In this document: piece by piece, positions 59,480 through 64,000 of the stretch
Numbering within the stretch: the first letter of the stretch is position 1
Layout: the number at the start of each line of letters is the position of its first letter
Source: Stieleria tagensis
GTDB taxonomy: Bacteria > Planctomycetota > Planctomycetia > Pirellulales > Pirellulaceae
Assembly (NCBI RefSeq): GCF_024129865.1
Contig: NZ_JAMYFE010000069.1
Location: forward strand, 92,371 to 156,370
Reading direction: 5' to 3'
DNA: 64,000 bases
Position numbers and translations under genes: made by a program
Notes under the pieces: model-generated
Told to the model about the DNA's origin: nothing
The model's input: only the letters and a program-made list of their open reading frames with translations
The model's database searches: none

Positions 59480-60934
59480 TCAGACGAGGCTGCATGATAG
59501 CACGTCGTGAATCACCTGACCGTGCACGTCGGTTAGTCGGCGATCAATGCCATTGTGATAGTGTGTCAGGCGTTTGTGTTCCAATCCCAATAGATGCAGG
59601 ATGGTCGCATGGAAATCGTGCACAGTGATTGGGTTTTGTTGGGCGAGGAAGCCGAATTCATCGGTGGCTCCATAGCTGTATCCTTTCTTGACCCCTGCAC
59701 CGGCCAACCAGCAAGTGAACCCGCCGGGGTTATGGTCTCGTCCATAGGTCCCGGCCTGGAACATCGGCATCCGGCCAAACTCGGTCGCAAACACAACCAG
59801 CGTTGATTCCAACAGGCCACGCTGTTTGAGATCTTTGAGCAGGCCGGCAACGGGTTGATCCAAGATTTCACCGTGAACGTCGTATTGTTCTTTCAAATTG
59901 GAGTGACCGTCCCAATTGATGCGGCCGCCGGAAGCATAGGCGCCGTTGAAGATCTGCACAAAGCGTACGCCCTGTTCGATCAAGCGACGTCCAAGGATGC
60001 AATTGCGCGCAAAGTCAGATTTGTGTTGGTTGGGACTGTCGGCACCGTACAGTTTCAACGTCTGCGAGGTCTCGTCGTTCAGTTGGGTCACCGCCGGCAC
60101 GGACAACTGCATCCGCGCGGCCAATTCATAGCTGGCCAATCGTGCCGCCAAGTCTTGGTCGCCCGGATAACGTTTCTGTTGCAGGTTCTCCAAAACACGC
60201 AACGTGTCGCGCGCCGCCTGGTCGGCGCCTTGTGGCAGGTCCGGCGGGGATTGCAGGTAGCGGATCGGTTTGGTGGTGCTAAGCGGAGTGCCTTGAAAAG
60301 CAGCTGGCAGAAAACCATTGGCCCAATTGTTCGGTCCTGATTGAGGCATCCCACGCGGATCTTCGATGGCGACAAAGGCTGGCAGATCCTGGTTTTCGCT
60401 ACCGAGCGCGTAATTGACCCAGGCGCCTATGCTGGGGAATCCGTCAAAGGCGAACCCGGTGTTCATCACATTTTCAGCCGGCCCGTGGGTATTGGACTTG
60501 TTGGTCAGCGAATGCAGGAAACAGATTTCGTCCGCCATCTCGCCGATGTGTGGGACCAGATCGGATACCATTTTTCCCGATTCACCACGGGGGCGAAATT
60601 TCCACAGCGGTTGAGTCAGATTGCCGTTGGGGCCTTGGAAAGAAACCAGTTTGTCATTGCCGGGTAGGGGTTGTCCGTGGCGACGAATCAGTTCAGGTTT
60701 AAAGTCAAACGTATCAACGTGGCTGATCGCACCGGAACAAAAGATCTCGATCACACGTGTTGCTTTGGCCGGGAAATGCGGTGGCCGCGGTGCGCAAGGT
60801 TGGGTGGAGTCGATCGCGGGGGATTCTGCTTGCACCGATCGGTCCAACAACGATGCAAGCGCAATCGAAGACAGGCCGCCAGCGGCACCGGTCAAGAAAT
60901 TTCGTCGTGGCAAATGAGAATTCATGTCACTCAA
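59480..60934 (-). CDS. DUF1501 protein (planctomycete sulfatase-like) with Tat signal
   Basis: 484 residues. A twin-arginine signal is present ([13 protein letters not shown]). The family pattern follows: [20 protein letters not shown], then [20 protein letters not shown], then [20 protein letters not shown] with [16 protein letters not shown]1501 proteins are exported and related to the alkaline-phosphatase/sulfatase fold. The start overlaps the stop of the cytochrome-like gene by four bases. Confidence 0.92.
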   Translation of the reverse strand: MSDMNSHLPRRNFLTGAAGGLSSIALASLLDRSVQAESPAIDSTQPCAPRPPHFPAKATRVIEIFCSGAISHVDTFDFKPELIRRHGQPLPGNDKLVSFQGPNGNLTQPLWKFRPRGESGKMVSDLVPHIGEMADEICFLHSLTNKSNTHGPAENVMNTGFAFDGFPSIGAWVNYALGSENQDLPAFVAIEDPRGMPQSGPNNWANGFLPAAFQGTPLSTTKPIRYLQSPPDLPQGADQAARDTLRVLENLQQKRYPGDQDLAARLASYELAARMQLSVPAVTQLNDETSQTLKLYGADSPNQHKSDFARNCILGRRLIEQGVRFVQIFNGAYASGGRINWDGHSNLKEQYDVHGEILDQPVAGLLKDLKQRGLLESTLVVFATEFGRMPMFQAGTYGRDHNPGGFTCWLAGAGVKKGYSYGATDEFGFLAQQNPITVHDFHATILHLLGLEHKRLTHYHNGIDRRLTDVHGQVIHDVLSCSLV

Positions 60935-63681
60935 CGCAGGTATACGAATTCGCTGGTGTTCAAAATCACGCGACAGGCCTGTTCCAAGCCATGGTTATTA
61001 GCAAGTGTCAACAATGCATCCTGCTCTTTCGCCGAGGGAGGCCGTGACAATGCGATCGAGTAGGCACGTTGCAATGCCGATTGCAAATCATCATCGCTGT
61101 GTTTCCGTAGTCGATCGGCAAAGAATTTCGATTGTCGATTGAGAAATGGGCTATTGAAGAGTCCCAATGATTGAATCGGAGTGATCGACTGGTTGCGGCG
61201 AGGCGTCATTTGCCCGGCGTCGGGACAATCGAATGCACCAAACACATCGACCGATTGCATGCGAATTTTGTGGGCATAGATCATCCGCCGCCAACCGTCG
61301 GCGTCAAAGGTTTGTTTGGGTTGGTAATCCGAGAGTCCGCCACGTTGATTGAAAAAATCAAACCCGCGCCCGGACATCGAACGATTGAGGTTTCCGCTGG
61401 CTTGTAGCACGCTGTCACGGATCGCTTCGGCATCCAACCGCCGGGGTGGGAACCGCCACAACAATCTTGTGTCCGCATCGACGCGCAGCGGACCCGACCG
61501 TGGTCGGCTGGATTGTTGGTAGGTTTGTGAGGACATAATCAGACGGTGCAGTTGTTTGGCGGACCATTCTTGTTTGACGAACTCGACCGCTAGCCAGTCC
61601 AACAAATCGGGATGGGACGGGGGTTCACCCATGCGTCCAAAGTCAGATGCTGTTTTCACCAATCCGACACCAAAGTGTTGTTGCCAGATTCGATTGACCA
61701 TGACCCGAGCGGTCAGCGGATGATCGGGTTGGACTAAATGGTCAGCCAACGCCAATCGGCGATCGGGTTCGTGGGCGGGATGATTGGTTGGCGGCGAATG
61801 ATCGAGTGCAACTGGCACCGCGGCGAAGGTTTCCTGTCTGGGTTGCATCGGGTCGCCGCGATGCAGAAGTCTGGTTTCATTCGGATCCGCCGCGAATTTC
61901 GCCGCGTAGGTTTGCGGCCCATCGCTCAGGCGTCGTAGTTCACTCTCACGGGCCCGGATTCGCGCCAGCAACTTGTACAGGGACGTGGTTTGGTCGGGAT
62001 TCATTCCTCTGATCGCAACCTCGGCAGCGGATCGTCGGTCGTCGATACGAGGCAGTCTGTCGTCGGTTGTGGCGACGGTGATCCACCGGCCCGAGCGTGG
62101 ATCATGAACTTGCACGTAGTAGTCCAGCGGAATGCTTGCACCACCGTGCCAAGTGATCCGATCGATTGATGTTGGACCGGGCAGCTGAATTTCCAGCCAT
62201 GCAGGTCCACGCTGGGCTGCGACCCAAGGAAACGCTTGCCGACGGTCGATTGAGCCGTCAACCAGGTTGTCGAAGTGCCGTGTTTGATTGGCCAGTGCAA
62301 AGCTGGATGCTGAAACCGACGCACCAGATGAGGCGAGGGCAATGTTATTGGATGGGTTGTTGTCGGTAGGTGTGGTCCAAATTTGGAATTCATATAGCGA
62401 TGCGGTGCCATTGGTGGTTGCATCGATTTGCATCCGAACGGCGTCTGCAATCTGCGCTGGGAATGATTCGGTTTGAACATTGTCCAACGCCGGGCGCAGT
62501 TGGAATTGTTGCCGCATCGATTCCAATTCGTTTCGCAACGAATCCAGTTGGTCGCGCACCTCAGGGATCTGAGCGGTCCAAGTGTCGTTTTGCGGACCAC
62601 GAAGTCGACGATTGCCATACTGCAAGCCGGCAAAAATCGCCTGCAAGGCGTAGTAATCGTGTTGGCTGATCGGATCAAATTTGTGGTCATGGCATCGTGC
62701 ACAGCCGACGGTCAATCCGAACAAGCTTTGGCTGACCGTACGAACGACTTCGTCCAATTCATCCTGTCGTGCTTGACGCATCGCTTGTTCATCGCGACCG
62801 ATCTGGCCGGGCAAGTTCGCCGGGCCGGCGGTCAGGAACCCCAGTGCGGCGTCCGCCCCAGTGACATCGCCAGCAAGTTGGTCCAAGATAAATTGGTCGT
62901 ACGGCAAATCGTCGTTGAAAGCAGCAATCACCCAGTCGCGGTAGTGCCAAGCATCACGTCGCTCGGCATTGGTTTCGAAACCGACGGTTTCGGCCCAGCG
63001 AATCACGTCCAGCCAATGCTGGGCCGATCGTTCGCCGTAGCGAGGCGACAGCAGCAAGCGATCGATCACGGATTCAAACGCAATCTCCAATGGTTCAGGG
63101 GCACGCACGAACGCGTCGGTTTCATCAACACTCGGTAGCAAACCCGTCAGATCCAGCGTTGCACGGCGCAGCAAGGTTGCACGATCGGTGATCGGCGACG
63201 GGGTCAATTGGTTGTCATTCAAACGCGCGATGATAAAGGCGTCGATCGGGTTTCGAACCGACCGGCCGTCGGCGGCCTGGACGATGGGAACCGGCGGCTG
63301 TCGCGGTGGTTTCAGGGACCAGTGGTCAGTCGAACTTGGATCATTGAATGGGCCGAATGTTTCGACAATCCAATCCAGCAATGCACGCCGCTGGCGGTCG
63401 TCGGGTTGTGTCTCGTCGGGTGGTGGCATTTCCCGCGAATTGATTTTTGTCCAAATGCGGTGCCAATGTTCGCGCTGCTCTTGGATTTTAAGATCATCGC
63501 TCGCAGCGATACGGAAATCGGCTTCGGCCTGGTCATCGCCGTGGCAGTCAACGCAATACCGTGCGGCGAATACGCTGCCGGGTGAATCGGCGAAGGAGGT
63601 ATCGATCGCTGTGAGTGCCAGGATCACCAGGATCAATGATTGAACATGTGATCGTCGGTGAAATTGAAATGTGTGTGGCAT
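60931..63681 (-). CDS. Planctomycete cytochrome-c-like DUF1549/DUF1553 protein
   Basis: 916 residues with a signal peptide ([20 protein letters not shown]). A CxxCH heme site ([19 protein letters not shown]) begins the PSCyt1 domain. DUF1549 follows ([20 protein letters not shown], then [20 protein letters not shown]). DUF1553 is at the C-terminus ([20 protein letters not shown], then [15 protein letters not shown]). It is cotranscribed with the DUF1501 gene, the standard planctomycete pair. Their joint role, perhaps in degrading complex substrates outside the cytoplasm, is not established. Confidence 0.92.
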   Translation of the reverse strand: MPHTFQFHRRSHVQSLILVILALTAIDTSFADSPGSVFAARYCVDCHGDDQAEADFRIAASDDLKIQEQREHWHRIWTKINSREMPPPDETQPDDRQRRALLDWIVETFGPFNDPSSTDHWSLKPPRQPPVPIVQAADGRSVRNPIDAFIIARLNDNQLTPSPITDRATLLRRATLDLTGLLPSVDETDAFVRAPEPLEIAFESVIDRLLLSPRYGERSAQHWLDVIRWAETVGFETNAERRDAWHYRDWVIAAFNDDLPYDQFILDQLAGDVTGADAALGFLTAGPANLPGQIGRDEQAMRQARQDELDEVVRTVSQSLFGLTVGCARCHDHKFDPISQHDYYALQAIFAGLQYGNRRLRGPQNDTWTAQIPEVRDQLDSLRNELESMRQQFQLRPALDNVQTESFPAQIADAVRMQIDATTNGTASLYEFQIWTTPTDNNPSNNIALASSGASVSASSFALANQTRHFDNLVDGSIDRRQAFPWVAAQRGPAWLEIQLPGPTSIDRITWHGGASIPLDYYVQVHDPRSGRWITVATTDDRLPRIDDRRSAAEVAIRGMNPDQTTSLYKLLARIRARESELRRLSDGPQTYAAKFAADPNETRLLHRGDPMQPRQETFAAVPVALDHSPPTNHPAHEPDRRLALADHLVQPDHPLTARVMVNRIWQQHFGVGLVKTASDFGRMGEPPSHPDLLDWLAVEFVKQEWSAKQLHRLIMSSQTYQQSSRPRSGPLRVDADTRLLWRFPPRRLDAEAIRDSVLQASGNLNRSMSGRGFDFFNQRGGLSDYQPKQTFDADGWRRMIYAHKIRMQSVDVFGAFDCPDAGQMTPRRNQSITPIQSLGLFNSPFLNRQSKFFADRLRKHSDDDLQSALQRAYSIALSRPPSAKEQDALLTLANNHGLEQACRVILNTSEFVYLR

Positions 63682-63732
63682 GGCGGGAGAGCAAATCGCT
63701 GGCGGGGACCCAAACGCTGGTGGGTTTGGGGA

Positions 63733-63800
63733 TTTTGAAGTGGCGCTTCGATGGTAACCCGACGCGTCAGTTTTGAAGTTGCGCTTTTATGGTAACCCGA
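63733..63800. repeat. Two direct repeat units of about 30-38 bases
   Basis: The unit starts ttttgaagtkgcgcttykat and continues tggtaacccga. It occurs at 63733 and again at 63771 with few differences. It lies upstream of the DUF1549 gene. Confidence 0.7.
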
Positions 63801-63804
63801 CCGG

Positions 63805-63936
63805 GCTGTTGATTTAATTAGCCGGTCGCTAGTTGGTGTGGAGGATTTATCCGACCGGCTTTATTCTTCGCAGAAAACCCTCACCCAAGTCGGATGAATC
63901 CTCCACACCAGCGCCGCTGAAGATTGAATCAACAGC
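63805..63936. repeat. Long imperfect inverted repeat (MITE-like)
   Basis: gctgttgatt near 63805 pairs with aatcaacagc ending at 63936. Inside, tggtgtggaggatt pairs with aatcctccacacca. Arms of about 50 bases enclose a loop near 63863-63887. No gene overlaps it. It could fold as a long hairpin or be a small mobile element. Confidence 0.65.
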
Positions 63937-64000
63937 TCTCAGATAGTGTGCAACGGCCCTAGGCAAATTGCTCGGGCGTCACCAGCAACTGAACCTGTGG

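Overview
This 64 kb window looks like a chromosome segment of a planctomycete of the Pirellulaceae (Rhodopirellula-like) type. The clues are a DUF1501 gene paired with a DUF1549/DUF1553 cytochrome-c-like gene, an ECF sigma factor overlapping a membrane Ser/Thr kinase, an N-terminal NPYQPP protein, and short leaderless or weak-SD genes. No taxonomic search was possible, so this is inference from gene content.

Regions. (1) 1-15.1 kb is mostly housekeeping and accessory genes: a partial M28 peptidase, a VF530-type protein, an ECF sigma/kinase pair, a PhyH oxygenase, a TerD-like protein, a GH97 glycosidase, and an XRE regulator with its partner. (2) 15.5-31.5 kb is a defence island. It starts with a broken IS transposase. 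A minus-strand gene train of about 12.5 kb then runs from an XRE regulator through a cysteine desulfurase, a DUF4007 protein, a large ATPase and a PAPS-reductase-like protein (together an SspABCD-type DNA phosphorothioation core). It continues through YkvA, DGQHR, GIY-YIG nuclease, DGQHR and SNF2 helicase genes. A phosphorothioation-associated methyltransferase converges on its end, and a free-standing ScoMcrA-type head domain lies beyond. The usual SspE effector is not present. (3) 31.7-33.3 kb holds a second M28 peptidase facing the first, and a GxxExxY protein.

(4) 33.4-50.9 kb is a dense RNA-repair / ADP-ribose cluster: two macro-domain genes (one with an in-frame stop), KptA 2'-phosphotransferase, a Ro60-like TROVE protein, a tRNA and tRNA-like array, DinB-like, NADAR, DEDDh exonuclease, PARG, two YcgL-type nucleotidyltransferases, a divergent EF-Tu paralogue, an R2K ATP-grasp protein, a macro-domain remnant and a low-MW phosphatase. 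Eight copies of one REP-like palindrome are scattered between these genes, with a REP-associated (RAYT) transposase sitting between two of them. (5) 50.9-51.9 kb has a PIN-like/DUF433 toxin-antitoxin pair and tRNA-Asn. (6) 52-64 kb is core-like: a DUF389 membrane protein, an OmpA lipoprotein, an ABC exporter, a lactate permease, and the DUF1501/DUF1549 pair.

The two most interesting units are the phosphorothioation operon with an unusual set of effector candidates, and the TROVE/tRNA-array/ADP-ribose cluster carrying an EF-Tu paralogue. Both are read from sequence motifs only. Several small genes and gene remnants of fewer than 60 residues are also reported.
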